Shown here: piece by piece, positions 8,148-17,221 of the stretch
How the letters are laid out: the number at the start of each line of letters is the position of its first letter
Numbering within the stretch: the stretch's first letter is position 1
Source of the DNA: an uncultured Clostridia bacterium
GTDB taxonomy: Bacteria > Bacillota > Clostridia > TANB77 > CAG-508
Length of the DNA stretch: 64,000 nucleotides
NCBI GenBank assembly: GCA_949482135.1
Contig: CASYFC010000002.1
Coordinates: 248,001 to 312,000 of the forward strand
Direction of reading: 5' to 3'
Position numbers and translations under genes: made by a program
Notes under the pieces: model-generated
Told to the model about the DNA's origin: nothing
The model's input: the letters and a program-made list of their open reading frames with translations, nothing else
The model's database searches: none

Positions 8148-9560
8148 ATGGGAAACAAAAAGAACAAAAAAGAAATAGAATATATGCAAAAAAATGAAAC
8201 ATTAACAAAAAAAGAAAAAGAAAAAAATTTAATACTAGTATTAATCTCAATCATTTTAGCTAGTATTACAGAATTTATATTTGTAAATTCAGGAAATACG
8301 TTTTCAATTTCAAGAGAAATAACACTTTTTGGAATATTTATATTTATAGGTTTACATTTTACTATTGGATTTAAAAAACTATACACAATAATAGTAGAAA
8401 ACAGGTTTAAAATTTCAGGAGTAATGATAATTATTTCAAGTCTATTGGGATTTTTTCAAAATCACGTCGAATTAAAAGATTGGATTTTAGATACAGAAAG
8501 TATTTTATCTTTATGGTGGAATATAAAATTTTATGGCTTAGTATTGGTAAGTTATGAATTATTTAGTTTAATTACTGATAACAATAAAGTGTATTCAATA
8601 ATTGGAACTATTGTTATTGTTTTTTCTGGTGCTATACAGTGGAACTTTACAAAAATAGATTCATTAATTTTTGGACAGTTAATTATAGTTCTTTTAGATA
8701 AATTGTTAAAAGAGGACAAAAAAATAGTAAAAATAATATTAGCTATTGGTATTTTTGCAAGTATAGTAGCATATTGCTTTACATTTGAGGGCTATGCAAT
8801 AGCGTTTGGATATGTGTTTTTAGCATTAATTATTTGGGTTTTAATAAAAAATAAAGAATTATTAAAAAATAAAAAAACATTAATTATTATTGTTTCTACT
8901 TTAGTAACATCAACAATTTGTGCTGTAATAGCAAAAGTTGTTAGTCAAATACATTATAATGATACAATGATAGATGAAGGAAGAGGAATACAATATTTAT
9001 TTACTTATCTATATAATATAGTATTACCATTTAAAGATTTATCAATAAATAGTTTGTATGGTAGTTTTATATCAATATTTCCATTGCCAATGTTATTTGC
9101 GTTATATTATATGTACAAGAATGATGACAATGTGGAGTTTTTATTACCAATTACAATTGTGTCTATTTTAGAAACTGTATTTTGCATGTCTGGATTACCA
9201 GAAATAGTAAATAAAATAAGTTTATTTTCAAATGTATCAATTTCAAGATGTATAGTAGCTGTAAATTTAGCTAATGTATATATTTTATTTTACACATTAA
9301 AACATATAGATAAGAAAATATTTTCTATAACATCTGCAATAAGAATTGCTGTTGTTTTAATGATAGTAGTTGGGTTTATAAGTTATCCAGAGAAAATTGC
9401 AACAAGAATGTACTTAAATCTATTTATGATTGAAATATGTTTATTGTCATTTTTATATTCAATATTTCATGATAAAAATTATAAGAATGTACTGCTTTTT
9501 TTCTTATGCTTAATTACTCTAATTGGCGGAATAACAGTAAATCCAATAATTTTTATATAA
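8148..9560 (+). CDS. Polytopic membrane protein, shortened GT-C-like paralogue
   Basis: A 470-residue protein with a lysine-rich N terminus and about a dozen hydrophobic segments. It is clearly related to the 724-residue protein at 43955: both share FIG-L/M-HF, a VFSGAIQW / TFSSAVQW segment followed by a conserved GQ, and FGYVFLALIIW / FGYLFLALVIW, and both end their membrane region with TVNP. This copy lacks about 100 residues of the first extracytoplasmic region, including the RTDEW motif, and the whole soluble C-terminal domain. The start at 8148 is preferred over an in-frame ATG at 8133 because GAAGGGG lies between them. A non-catalytic or accessory role is inferred. Confidence 0.7.
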   Translation: MGNKKNKKEIEYMQKNETLTKKEKEKNLILVLISIILASITEFIFVNSGNTFSISREITLFGIFIFIGLHFTIGFKKLYTIIVENRFKISGVMIIISSLLGFFQNHVELKDWILDTESILSLWWNIKFYGLVLVSYELFSLITDNNKVYSIIGTIVIVFSGAIQWNFTKIDSLIFGQLIIVLLDKLLKEDKKIVKIILAIGIFASIVAYCFTFEGYAIAFGYVFLALIIWVLIKNKELLKNKKTLIIIVSTLVTSTICAVIAKVVSQIHYNDTMIDEGRGIQYLFTYLYNIVLPFKDLSINSLYGSFISIFPLPMLFALYYMYKNDDNVEFLLPITIVSILETVFCMSGLPEIVNKISLFSNVSISRCIVAVNLANVYILFYTLKHIDKKIFSITSAIRIAVVLMIVVGFISYPEKIATRMYLNLFMIEICLLSFLYSIFHDKNYKNVLLFFLCLITLIGGITVNPIIFI

Positions 9561-9588
9561 CTTAAGTGAATGTTTTGTGTAAAAATGT

Positions 9589-9635
9589 GAAAACCTTGTG
9601 AAAAGTTTTGACAACAAGGTTTTCTATGCTATAAT
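9589..9635 (+). promoter_or_regulatory. Strong promoter with overlapping inverted repeat, rhamnose operon
   Basis: TTGACA (9608-9613), a 16-base spacer and an extended TGCTATAAT -10 (9630-9635). GAAAACCTTGT (9589-9599) and ACAAGGTTTTC (9614-9624) form a perfect 11-base inverted repeat whose right arm lies inside the promoter spacer. It could be an operator or the terminator of the upstream gene; no T run follows, which favours an operator. Confidence 0.75.
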
Positions 9636-9693
9636 AAGTATGTCTTAAAAATAAGTAAAATATGTAAAATTATAAAGTAGAGGATGGGAGAAA

Positions 9694-10554
9694 ATGAAAA
9701 AAGTTTTATTAATCGGAGCAGATGGAATGCTTGGAGGAGAATTAAGAGAAAGATTAGAAAAAAAATATGAAGTTACTGGAACAACACTTCAAACATTAGA
9801 TATTACAGATAGAGATGCAGTTCTTGCAAAAGTAAATGAAGTAAAACCATATTATATTATAAACTGTGCAGCATATACAAATGTTGATGGTTGCGAAGTA
9901 AATTATGAATTAGCAAATAAAGTAAATGGATTAGCAGTAGAAAATATTGCAGAGGCTGCAAAAGAAAATGATAGTACATTTATTCATATTAGTACAGATT
10001 ACGTATTTGATGGAAAATTAGATATAGAGAAAATTTATACAGAGGATATGACTCCTGGACCAATAAGTGCTTATGGAAAAACAAAACTTGTTGGTGAACA
10101 AAACGCAGCTAAAGCAGAAAAATATTATATTTTAAGAACAGCATGGTTATATGGATTAGGAGGCAAAAACTTTGTAAAAACAATGTTAAAACTTTCTGAA
10201 ACACATGATGAATTAAAAGTTGTGTGTGATCAACATGGAAGCCCAACTTCTACAACAACATTATGCGAGATAATAGAACAAATAATGGAAAAAGAACCTG
10301 CATATGGGGTATATCATTCAACAAATGAAGGCTTCACAACATGGTATGATTTTACAGTAAAAATAATGGAATTAGCAGGAAGAAAGACAATAGTTCATCC
10401 TGTAACATCTGAAGAATACAAACAAATGAATCCAGCATCATCAGATAGACCAAAAAATAGTATGTTATCAAAAGAAAAGTTAAAAAATGCCGGAATTACA
10501 CCAAGTAAATGGGAAGATGCATTAGCAAATTATTTAAAAGAAGAATTAAAATAA
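9694..10554 (+). CDS. rfbD: dTDP-4-dehydrorhamnose reductase
   Basis: Last enzyme of dTDP-L-rhamnose synthesis, reducing dTDP-4-keto-L-rhamnose with NAD(P)H. The 286-residue SDR-type protein has the cofactor loop GADGMLGGEL at the N terminus, STDYVFDG, and the catalytic YGKTK. It is the first gene after the strong promoter at 9608, although it encodes the last step; the order D-A-C-(unknown)-B forms one operon with short gaps. RBS GATGGGAG precedes the ATG. The dTDP-rhamnose would feed the rhamnosyltransferase-like GT2 enzymes further downstream. Confidence 0.95.
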   Translation: MKKVLLIGADGMLGGELRERLEKKYEVTGTTLQTLDITDRDAVLAKVNEVKPYYIINCAAYTNVDGCEVNYELANKVNGLAVENIAEAAKENDSTFIHISTDYVFDGKLDIEKIYTEDMTPGPISAYGKTKLVGEQNAAKAEKYYILRTAWLYGLGGKNFVKTMLKLSETHDELKVVCDQHGSPTSTTTLCEIIEQIMEKEPAYGVYHSTNEGFTTWYDFTVKIMELAGRKTIVHPVTSEEYKQMNPASSDRPKNSMLSKEKLKNAGITPSKWEDALANYLKEELK

Positions 10555-10594
10555 ATATAAAAGCTCAAAAAAGAGCAAAAGGAGGATTTATTAA

Positions 10595-11512
10595 ATGAAA
10601 GGTATTATATTAGCAGGTGGTAGTGCCACAAGATTGTATCCTGTAACATTAGCTGTTTCAAAACAAATGTTACCAGTATATGATAAACCAATGATTTATT
10701 ACCCATTATCTACATTAATGATGGCTGGAATTAGAGAAGTTTTAATAATTTCTACACCAGTTCATTTACCAGCATTCCAAAGTTTATTAGGTGATGGTTC
10801 TAGATTTGGAATGAAATTTGAATATAAGGTTCAAGAAAAACCAGTAGGACTAGCAGATGCTTTTATACTTGGAGAAGACTTCATAGGGAATGATAGTGTA
10901 TCATTAATATTAGGAGATAACATGATATATGGTTCAAGAGTAGAGAGAGTTTTAAAAGCAGCAAGTAACTTAAAAGAAGGTGGAATTATTTTTGGTTACC
11001 AAGTTGCAGATCCAACATCTTATGGTGTTGTTGAAATTGATAAAACTGGAAAAGCTTTATCAATAGAAGAAAAACCTGAAAATCCAAAATCACATTTTGC
11101 AGTTCCAGGAATTTATTTCTATGACAATGAAGTTGTTAAAATTGCAAAATCTATTAAACCATCTGAAAGAGGCGAATTAGAAATTACAGATGTTAATAGA
11201 GTATATATGGAAAACGGAAAACTACAAGTTATTCCTTTAGGAAATGGATATGCTTGGTTTGATACAGGTTCTGCTGATAGATTATCAGATGCTTCTGATT
11301 ATGTAAAAGCAATTGAACTAAGACAAGGTACACAAATAGCTTGCTTAGAAGAAATAGCTTACAGAAATGAATGGATTTCAAAAGAAGCTTTATTAGTAGA
11401 AGCAGAAAAATATAAGAAAACAGAATATGGAAAATATTTAAAAAGAATTGCAGAACAAGATTATAAACAATATAGAGAAATATATGAAAGCGATTTATTC
11501 AATGCAAATTAG
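10595..11512 (+). CDS. rfbA: Glucose-1-phosphate thymidylyltransferase
   Basis: Joins dTTP and glucose-1-phosphate into dTDP-glucose, the first step of the rhamnose pathway. The N-terminal nucleotide-binding signature is LAGGSATRLYPVT followed by SKQMLPVYDKPM, with LGDNMIYG for the metal site and GYAWFDTG near residue 220. At 305 residues it is slightly longer than the typical 290 because of an extended C terminus rich in Lys, Glu and Tyr. AGGAGG lies 8 bases before the ATG. Second gene of the operon, 40 bases after rfbD. Confidence 0.95.
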   Translation: MKGIILAGGSATRLYPVTLAVSKQMLPVYDKPMIYYPLSTLMMAGIREVLIISTPVHLPAFQSLLGDGSRFGMKFEYKVQEKPVGLADAFILGEDFIGNDSVSLILGDNMIYGSRVERVLKAASNLKEGGIIFGYQVADPTSYGVVEIDKTGKALSIEEKPENPKSHFAVPGIYFYDNEVVKIAKSIKPSERGELEITDVNRVYMENGKLQVIPLGNGYAWFDTGSADRLSDASDYVKAIELRQGTQIACLEEIAYRNEWISKEALLVEAEKYKKTEYGKYLKRIAEQDYKQYREIYESDLFNAN

Positions 11513-11554
11513 TTTTTATAATTAACAATATAATAATGAAAGGGAAAAATAAAT

Positions 11555-12139
11555 ATGGGAAAATTTAAAAGAATAGATACCTCAATTGATGGTGTTTATG
11601 TAATTGAACCAACAGTATTTGGAGATAATAGAGGTTACTTTATGGAAACATATAGTAAACCAGATTTTGCTGAAATTGGAATTACAAATGAATTTGTACA
11701 GGACAATCAATCAAAATCCAAAAAAGGAGTTTTAAGAGGATTACATTTTCAAAAAGAAAATACACAAGCCAAACTTGTTAGATGTATAAAAGGCGAAGTA
11801 TTTGATGTTGCAGTTGATTTAAGACCTGGAAGTAAAACATATGGTAAATGGGAAGGTGTTATTCTTTCTGAAGAAAATAAAAAAATGTTCATGATACCAA
11901 GAGGATTTGCACATGGATTTTTAGTATTATCTGATGAGGCTGAATTTAGCTATAAATGTGATGATGTATATAATCATGGTGCAGAAGGTGGATTAAAATG
12001 GAATGATTCAGAAATAGGAATTATTTGGCCAGAAGTTCCAGGAATGAAACCAGAAGAATATTTAACTTCTGAAAAAGATGCATTATGGCCAACATTAGAA
12101 GAATTAAAGAAAACAGATTTATTTAAAAATTTAAAATAA
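11555..12139 (+). CDS. rfbC: dTDP-4-dehydrorhamnose 3,5-epimerase
   Basis: Epimerises dTDP-4-keto-6-deoxyglucose at C3 and C5. The 194-residue cupin protein carries LRGLHFQ with the catalytic His, DVAVDLRPGS with the Asp that pairs with it, and PRGFAHGFLVL. Length is typical. It is third in the rhamnose operon with an AAAGGG ribosome binding site. Confidence 0.95.
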   Translation: MGKFKRIDTSIDGVYVIEPTVFGDNRGYFMETYSKPDFAEIGITNEFVQDNQSKSKKGVLRGLHFQKENTQAKLVRCIKGEVFDVAVDLRPGSKTYGKWEGVILSEENKKMFMIPRGFAHGFLVLSDEAEFSYKCDDVYNHGAEGGLKWNDSEIGIIWPEVPGMKPEEYLTSEKDALWPTLEELKKTDLFKNLK

Positions 12140-12192
12140 CCCTTTATAAAGACAACGACCTTAGACCAGTTTTTTTGAATATTGGAGGAAAA

Positions 12193-12936
12193 ATGAAAAA
12201 TAGTACAGTTGCAATAATAGTAATAATATTATTAATTATTTTTTGTGTAGTATTTTATTTATATCATGTAGAAGTTAGCAAAAAAGAACTTGAGCAAACA
12301 TTAGATACAGCACAAAAAATATATGAATTAAATGCTAGAATTCAAGAACTGGAAGATAAATTAAGTGATAGTGATGATGTTAAAGAAAATGATGAACTTG
12401 AAAAAAATGTAAAATTCGATTCAAGTAAAATGAAATCAGATTTTACTAATATTCGATATGAAGAAGAAATTGATTGGGTTCCAAACAGTAGTGGATTAGA
12501 AATAGAAATAAAAGAAGGTAAGCCATTTTTAACAACAGACATTGAAAATGAACAATATAAATTTTTATTTTCAGAAGTAAAAGAACAAGTGAAAAATAAA
12601 GAAATAACAGGATTTAAATCAAAAGTTAAGGAATGTTATTATGCTTATATGGGAAATGGTGATATGGCACCATATATCCTATTTATAATGGAAGATGGAA
12701 GTGTTGAATATATAAATTCTAATAAAATGCTTAAATTAGAAAAATATGAATCACAAGGAAAAGTGAAAGAAGTTTCTAATATTGTAAAATTCATTCATCT
12801 TAATGCACAAGAATTAGATGAAAATGGAGAAGAAATGAGTGGCTGGATTACAGTTGTTGCAATAGATAGGGATGGATATTCATTTGATTTATCATCATCC
12901 AAAACACTTCAAGACGATATGTTAACAAGTAATTAA
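12193..12936 (+). CDS. Unknown membrane-anchored protein with coiled coil
   Basis: A 247-residue protein inserted between rfbC and rfbB. Residues about 6-27 form one hydrophobic segment with few flanking positive charges, then a heptad-like charged stretch to about residue 62, then a soluble domain of about 180 residues with no motif I recognise. The topology suggests a signal-anchored extracytoplasmic domain. The start at 12193 follows GGAGGA; an in-frame TTG at 12175 would place that site inside the gene. The 53-base gap before it contains a T run after a weak stem, which may lower its expression. The operon position suggests a role in cell-surface rhamnose polymer handling, but that is inference. 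Confidence 0.6.
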   Translation: MKNSTVAIIVIILLIIFCVVFYLYHVEVSKKELEQTLDTAQKIYELNARIQELEDKLSDSDDVKENDELEKNVKFDSSKMKSDFTNIRYEEEIDWVPNSSGLEIEIKEGKPFLTTDIENEQYKFLFSEVKEQVKNKEITGFKSKVKECYYAYMGNGDMAPYILFIMEDGSVEYINSNKMLKLEKYESQGKVKEVSNIVKFIHLNAQELDENGEEMSGWITVVAIDRDGYSFDLSSSKTLQDDMLTSN

Positions 12937-12954
12937 AAATAAAGGAGAAGAAAA

Positions 12955-13926
12955 ATGAAAAACATTTTAGTAACAGGTGCTGCAGGTTTTATAGGAGCAA
13001 ATTTTGCAGAATTAATGGTAAAAAAATACGAAGGAAAATACAATATAGTTGTATTTGATAAATTAACATATGCTGGAAATATTCATAATTTAGATGAAAT
13101 AAAAGATAAAATAACATTTGTACAAGGTGATATTTGTGATTTCGATTTTGTAATGGAAACATATAAAAAATATAATATAGATGCAATAGTTCACTTTGCT
13201 GCAGAATCACATGTTGATAATAGTATCAAAAATCCATTTGTATTTACACATACAAATGTAATTGGAACACATACATTATTAGAAGCTGCTAAACAATTCT
13301 GGGGAGAAGGAAGTTCAAATAAATTTGTACATGTTTCAACAGATGAAGTATATGGAACACTTGGAGAAACAGGATACTTTACTGAAACTTCTCCAATTCA
13401 ACCCAATAGTCCATATTCAGCATCAAAAGCTTCTTCAGATTTAATAGCATTTGCATATGCAGAAACATTTAAAATGAATGTAAGTGTAACAAATTGCTCA
13501 AATAACTATGGACCATATCAACATCATGAAAAATTAATACCACATATGATTTCTTTAGCTCTTCAAGATAAACCATTACCTGTTTATGGAGAAGGATTAA
13601 ATATTAGAGATTGGTTATTTGTTGAAGATCATTGTGAAGCAATTGATATTATATTACATCAAGGTAAAAAAGGTGAAAGATATAATATTGGTGGACATAA
13701 TGAAAAAAGAAATATTGAAATTGTAAAATTAATATTAGAAAGACTTGGAAAACCAGAAACATTAATTTCACATGTTGAAGATAGAAAAGGACATGATTAT
13801 AGATATGCTATAGATCCAACAAAATTAAAAAATGAATTTGGATGGGAACCAAAAACGATGTTTAAAGATGGAATAGTAAAAACAATAGATTGGTATATTG
13901 CACATCCAGAATATTTAATGAAATAG
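12955..13926 (+). CDS. rfbB: dTDP-glucose 4,6-dehydratase
   Basis: Converts dTDP-glucose to dTDP-4-keto-6-deoxyglucose using tightly bound NAD. The 323-residue extended SDR has GAAGFIGANF at the N terminus, STDEVYG with the catalytic Asp-Glu pair, YSASKASSD with the Tyr-Lys pair and NNYGPYQ. Length is typical. RBS AAAGGAGA. It closes the rhamnose operon and is followed by the long hairpin at 13940. Confidence 0.95.
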   Translation: MKNILVTGAAGFIGANFAELMVKKYEGKYNIVVFDKLTYAGNIHNLDEIKDKITFVQGDICDFDFVMETYKKYNIDAIVHFAAESHVDNSIKNPFVFTHTNVIGTHTLLEAAKQFWGEGSSNKFVHVSTDEVYGTLGETGYFTETSPIQPNSPYSASKASSDLIAFAYAETFKMNVSVTNCSNNYGPYQHHEKLIPHMISLALQDKPLPVYGEGLNIRDWLFVEDHCEAIDIILHQGKKGERYNIGGHNEKRNIEIVKLILERLGKPETLISHVEDRKGHDYRYAIDPTKLKNEFGWEPKTMFKDGIVKTIDWYIAHPEYLMK

Positions 13927-13939
13927 AATAATGAAAATT

Positions 13940-14004
13940 TAAAATTCAGGGACAGATTTAAGATTTCACTTATGATGAAATCTTAAATCTGTCCCTGAAT
14001 TTTA
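13940..14004. repeat. Long perfect hairpin, MITE/REP-like
   Basis: Two perfect 29-base inverted arms (13940-13968 and 13976-14004) separated by seven bases (CTTATGA). The arms contain CAGGGACAG, more GC-rich than the surrounding spacer. The length and perfect match go well beyond a normal terminator, although it would terminate rfbB transcription in both directions. I saw no second copy in this window, and target-site duplications are not obvious. It may be a miniature mobile element or a REP-like hairpin. Confidence 0.75.
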
Positions 14005-14175
14005 GTTCATCATAAAAAATAAAAAAAATTGTGAATTTTTTGTATATAAAGTTTGTTTTTTGTTGAAAAATATAGCATATAATGATAGAATTTAAAAAGA
14101 TTTTTAAACATGATAATTAATAAAAAAAGACAAAAATCGAAAAATAATTTAATACATTATGGGGAATAGTAAAAA

Positions 14176-16068
14176 ATGGAAAGAATAAAAAAGATAAGTA
14201 AATATAGAACAATAATACTTATATTAATGGATACATTGTGTATAACAATTGCATATTATTTAGGAGCAATTTTAACAACAGATACAACATTATTTGAAGT
14301 ATCACATTATTATGCATATAGGATATCAAGAACTGTAATTATATCAGTGATTATATATCAACTTGTATTTCAATTAGCACAAGGTTATAGAAGTATAATT
14401 AGATATGAAGAAGGAAAAGATTACTTAAAATATTTTGGACTTAGTATGCTTTCTTCTATAATTATATGTGTAATTAGAAAAACTTTTGGACTTCATATAG
14501 CAACACCAAAACTAATAATACTTGCTGGTGTATTTATATCATTTCTAATGATTTCATATAGAATAATTGCTAGATATATATTAGTTTCAGATTTAGTTAA
14601 TAAAGGAATTAGTATAAATAAGAAAAAAGAAGAAGGACAACAAAATTTAATTATAATTGGTGCTGGTAATGCTGCTCATGAAATTATAAAAACAATAAAA
14701 ATACGTATGCAGGAAAAATACAATATAATTGGAATTATAGATGATAACAAAAAAAGATTGAATTATACTGTTTCAGGAGTAAAAATAATAGGAAACAGAA
14801 ATGATATAGAAAGAATATGTAAAGAGAATGATGTGGATTTAATTTTCTTTTCAATAGCTAATATTGATAACGAAAATAAAAAACAGCTTTTAAACATTTG
14901 TCAGAAAACAAATGCAAAAGTAAGAATACTTCCAGGAATGAACGAAATAATTAGAGAAAAGAAATTATTTGAAAATTTAAGAGATGTAGAAATTGAAGAT
15001 ATTTTAGGAAGAGATCCAATAAAACTAGATAACAAGAACATAGAAAGCCTGATAAAAGAAAAAGTTATTCTTGTTACTGGGGCTGGTGGTTCAATAGGAT
15101 CAGAACTTTGCCGTCAAATTGTAAAATACAAACCCAAAAAACTAGTAATGTTAGATATTTATGAAAATAATTTATATGATATTGAACAAGAATTAAAATT
15201 TAAATTCCCTAAAATGTGTATAGATGCTGTAATTGCAAGTGTTAGAGATAAAAAAAGATTAAATCAAATTTTTGAGAGATATAGACCATATTTAGTATTT
15301 CATGCAGCTGCACATAAGCATGTTCCTCTAATGGAAAATAGTCCATTAGAAGCTATAAAAAATAATATTTTTGGGACATATAATGTTGTATGTGCTTGCG
15401 ATGAGTTTGAAGTAAAAAGATTTATTTTAATTTCAACAGATAAAGCTGTAAACCCAACCAATATAATGGGAGCTACTAAAAGAATGTGCGAAATGATAGT
15501 ACAAGCCAAAAATAAAGTAAGTAAAACTGAATTTGCAGCTGTACGCTTTGGAAATGTTTTAGGAAGTAATGGTTCAGTTGTTCCTTTATTTAAAAAGCAA
15601 ATTGCAGAAGGTGGTCCAGTAACTGTAACTCATAAAGATATAACAAGATTTTTTATGACAATTCCAGAAGCCGTAGAACTTGTATTGCAAGCAATGACAT
15701 ACGCTGATGGTGGAGAAATATTTGTTTTAGACATGGGAGAACCTGTTAAAATATATGATTTAGCAGTAAGTCTTATAAAACTTTCTGGATATGTGCCAGA
15801 TGAAGACATAGAAATTAAAGTTACAGGCTTAAGACCAGGGGAAAAATTATATGAAGAACTTTTAATGGGAGAAGAAGGACTAGAAAAAACTGCACATGAT
15901 AAAATATTTGTTGCAGAACCGTTAGATATAACAATGGAAAAGATTGAAGAAAAATTAGATTCTTTAAATAAGCTACTAGAGAAAGAAAATTTCGATAAAC
16001 AGGAAGTAAAAGATACATTTAAAGAGATTGTTCCAACTTTTAAAGAACCTGATGAAGTTAATAAATAA
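14176..16068 (+). CDS. Membrane nucleoside-diphosphate-sugar 4,6-dehydratase (PglF/CapD/WbpM type)
   Basis: The family converts UDP-GlcNAc to UDP-4-keto-6-deoxy-HexNAc, the first step to bacillosamine or FucNAc-type sugars. The 630-residue protein has four hydrophobic segments in about residues 10-140, a first Rossmann-like region with GAGNAAHEI near 160, and the catalytic SDR with VTGAGGSIGSEL near 298-309. The active-site region STDKAVNPTNIMGATKR (about 419-435) has Met in place of the usual Tyr, as in this dehydratase family. It is first of a run with an aminotransferase and a phosphoglycosyl transferase, so a UDP-4-amino sugar product is inferred. GGGG precedes the start. Confidence 0.88.
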   Translation: MERIKKISKYRTIILILMDTLCITIAYYLGAILTTDTTLFEVSHYYAYRISRTVIISVIIYQLVFQLAQGYRSIIRYEEGKDYLKYFGLSMLSSIIICVIRKTFGLHIATPKLIILAGVFISFLMISYRIIARYILVSDLVNKGISINKKKEEGQQNLIIIGAGNAAHEIIKTIKIRMQEKYNIIGIIDDNKKRLNYTVSGVKIIGNRNDIERICKENDVDLIFFSIANIDNENKKQLLNICQKTNAKVRILPGMNEIIREKKLFENLRDVEIEDILGRDPIKLDNKNIESLIKEKVILVTGAGGSIGSELCRQIVKYKPKKLVMLDIYENNLYDIEQELKFKFPKMCIDAVIASVRDKKRLNQIFERYRPYLVFHAAAHKHVPLMENSPLEAIKNNIFGTYNVVCACDEFEVKRFILISTDKAVNPTNIMGATKRMCEMIVQAKNKVSKTEFAAVRFGNVLGSNGSVVPLFKKQIAEGGPVTVTHKDITRFFMTIPEAVELVLQAMTYADGGEIFVLDMGEPVKIYDLAVSLIKLSGYVPDEDIEIKVTGLRPGEKLYEELLMGEEGLEKTAHDKIFVAEPLDITMEKIEEKLDSLNKLLEKENFDKQEVKDTFKEIVPTFKEPDEVNK

Positions 16069-16085
16069 AAAGGAAGGAATTAAAT

Positions 16086-17210
16086 ATGAAAAAAATTTAT
16101 TTGGCATCACCTCATATGTCAGAAGAAAAATATGAAGAAAAATATGTAAAAGAAGCATTTGATACAAATTGGTTATCAACTGTTGGAGAAAATTTGAATA
16201 AATTTGAAGAAAGTGTAAGAGAATATTTAGGAGTTAAAGCAAGTGTAGCACTAGCAAGTGGAACATCCGCTATACATTTAGGATTAAAATCATTAGGTGT
16301 TGAAAAAGATGATATAGTATTTGTTTCTGATTTAACGTTTTCTGCAAGTGTAAATCCAATTATATATCAAGATGCAACACCAGTATTTATAGATTCAGAG
16401 CCTTCTACATGGAATATGAGTCCAAAAGCTCTAGAAAAAGCATTTGAAAAGTATATTCCTAAAGCTGTTGTAGTAGTTCATTTGTATGGTAGAGCTACAA
16501 GAATGGAAGAGATTGTTAAAATATGTGAAAAACATAATGTTCCAATTTTAGAAGATGCTGCAGAAGGGTTAGGAACGATTTATAAAGGTAAATATTTAGG
16601 AACATATGGAAAATTTGGTGCTCTTTCATTTAATGGAAACAAAATAATAACAACAACAGGTGGAGGAATGCTTGTTTCTAATGATGAACAAAAAATCGCT
16701 AAAGCTCGTTTTTGGTCTACTCAAAGTAAAGATCCAGCAAGACATTATCAACATTCAGAAATTGGATATAATTATAGAATGAGTAATGTATTAGCTGGAA
16801 TTGGAAGAGGACAAATTCAAGTTTTAGAAAGAAGAATTGCTAAGAAAAATGAAATATTTAACAGATATAAAGAAGCATTTAAAGATATAGAAGATATTGA
16901 AATGATGCCAGAAAATGAAGATGAAAGATCAAATCAATGGTTGTCAGCATTAACATTAAGAGAAAATTCAAAAGTAAAATATTTAGATATTATAGAAGCT
17001 TTGGAAAAAGAAAATATAGAATCAAGACCAGTATGGAAACCAATGCATTTACAACCAATATTTGAAAAATATGATTTTATAAATCACAATGATAACGGAA
17101 TAAGTGTTGGAGAAGATTTGTTTAATAGAGGGGTATGCCTACCTTCAGATACAAAAATGACAGAAGAAGAACAGAATAGAGTTATTAGAATAATAAAAAG
17201 TTTGTTTTAA
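16086..17210 (+). CDS. DegT/DnrJ/EryC1/StrS-family sugar aminotransferase (PglE-like)
   Basis: A PLP enzyme that would transaminate the 4-keto sugar made by the preceding dehydratase. The 374-residue length is typical. SFNGNKIITTTGGGM contains the PLP lysine near residue 186; ASGTSAIHLGL and EDAAEGLG are also family motifs. RBS AAGGAAGG precedes the ATG, 17 bases after the dehydratase stop. The pairing with a PglF-type dehydratase and PglC-type transferase supports a bacillosamine-like pathway; the exact sugar stereochemistry cannot be told from sequence. Confidence 0.9.
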   Translation: MKKIYLASPHMSEEKYEEKYVKEAFDTNWLSTVGENLNKFEESVREYLGVKASVALASGTSAIHLGLKSLGVEKDDIVFVSDLTFSASVNPIIYQDATPVFIDSEPSTWNMSPKALEKAFEKYIPKAVVVVHLYGRATRMEEIVKICEKHNVPILEDAAEGLGTIYKGKYLGTYGKFGALSFNGNKIITTTGGGMLVSNDEQKIAKARFWSTQSKDPARHYQHSEIGYNYRMSNVLAGIGRGQIQVLERRIAKKNEIFNRYKEAFKDIEDIEMMPENEDERSNQWLSALTLRENSKVKYLDIIEALEKENIESRPVWKPMHLQPIFEKYDFINHNDNGISVGEDLFNRGVCLPSDTKMTEEEQNRVIRIIKSLF

Positions 17211-17221
17211 GAGAGAATTAT

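Noticed and set aside
14040-14100. Promoter for the dehydratase gene at 14176
   Set aside because: TATAAT occurs near 14080 but no -35 box sits at 16-18 bases, so it is too weak to list.
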